From Amorphoplanes friuliensis DSM 7358 (GTDB lineage: Bacteria; Actinomycetota; Actinomycetes; Mycobacteriales; Micromonosporaceae): 64,000 bases of DNA. The DNA lies in assembly GCF_000494755.1 (NCBI RefSeq), contig NC_022657.1, forward strand, positions 2,146,001 through 2,210,000, given 5' to 3'. The stretch's first letter is position 1, and every line of letters begins with the position of its first letter. The notes under the pieces were generated by a model. It ran no database searches, was not told the origin of the DNA, and saw only the letters and a list, made by a program, of their open reading frames with translations. Positions 63,966-64,000 of this stretch are shown here, one piece after another. A program made the position numbers and the translations under genes.

Positions 63966-64000
63966 GCCGTCAGGACAACAGAGGGTCAGGCGGGCGGCAA

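Noticed and set aside
1..64000. tRNA or rRNA genes, insertion sequences or prophage
   Set aside because: No tRNA-like TψC motif with matching arms, no rRNA segment, no transposase, integrase or terminal inverted repeats of an insertion sequence were found on reading.

Overview
The window is a GC-rich actinobacterial chromosome segment. The clearest landmark is a division and cell wall (dcw) cluster followed by ftsZ, yggS, sepF, yggT and divIVA. Gene content and order (PriA-type HisA, MurT/GatD, TVP38, DUF2567, many GTG starts and operons joined by ATGA or GTGA overlaps) fit Micromonosporaceae, probably near Actinoplanes. The family placement is inference from gene order and protein character, not from a database search. 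I saw no rRNA, tRNA, prophage, transposase or CRISPR array.

Layout. 1-1988: DUF58 protein (cut by the window edge) and a MoxR ATPase on the minus strand, with a 26-bp perfect palindrome in front of moxR. 2202-5166: leuS behind a leucine-rich leader peptide and an intrinsic terminator, which looks like an attenuator. 5241-6497: aroA. 6659-8000: a gene-free field of palindromic repeats. 8053-10775: a frameshifted TVP38 gene, then gatD and murT (lipid II amidation), minus strand. 11194-12198: a c-di-AMP riboswitch and an NlpC/P60 cell wall hydrolase. 12481-31439: mraZ, rsmH, ftsL, ftsI, murE, murF, mraY, ftsW, murG, murC, ftsQ, ftsZ, yggS, sepF, yggT, divIVA and one unknown membrane protein. murD is absent from its usual place between mraY and ftsW. 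32060-39035: DUF167, a cation/proton antiporter, a TraR/DksA-type zinc protein, lspA, rluA-family gene, an unknown membrane-anchored protein and a MinD/ParA-like ATPase with a proline-rich N-terminus. 39120-44059: dnaE, DUF2567 and a convergent Lon-N-domain protein. 44208-52721: hisD-hisC-hisB-small membrane protein-hisH-small membrane protein-priA-ridA, then a LysR/EamA pair, then hisF. 53168-55875: a hypothetical gene and the divergent yczE/yczR pair with shared operators. 55897-56612: a second palindromic repeat array with the same core as the first. 56763-63965: polysaccharide deacetylase, PPOX and VOC genes divergent from an ECF sigma gene, an acyl-CoA synthetase, a secreted subtilase, a PepSY protein and a methyltransferase.

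How it fits together. Most of the window serves peptidoglycan: precursor synthesis (murE, murF, mraY, murG, murC), lipid II amidation (murT-gatD), synthesis at the septum (ftsI, ftsW), division (ftsZ, ftsQ, ftsL, sepF), polar growth (divIVA) and remodelling (NlpC/P60 under c-di-AMP control). The control elements that stand out are the leuS attenuator, MraZ boxes over the mraZ promoter, a pair of divergent ECF41-type promoters between the sigma gene and its neighbours, and several -10 elements placed so that the mRNA would begin at the start codon. The most unexplained structure is the pair of palindromic repeat arrays, 48 kb apart, built on the same core CCCAACTTC-N3-GAAGTTGGG.
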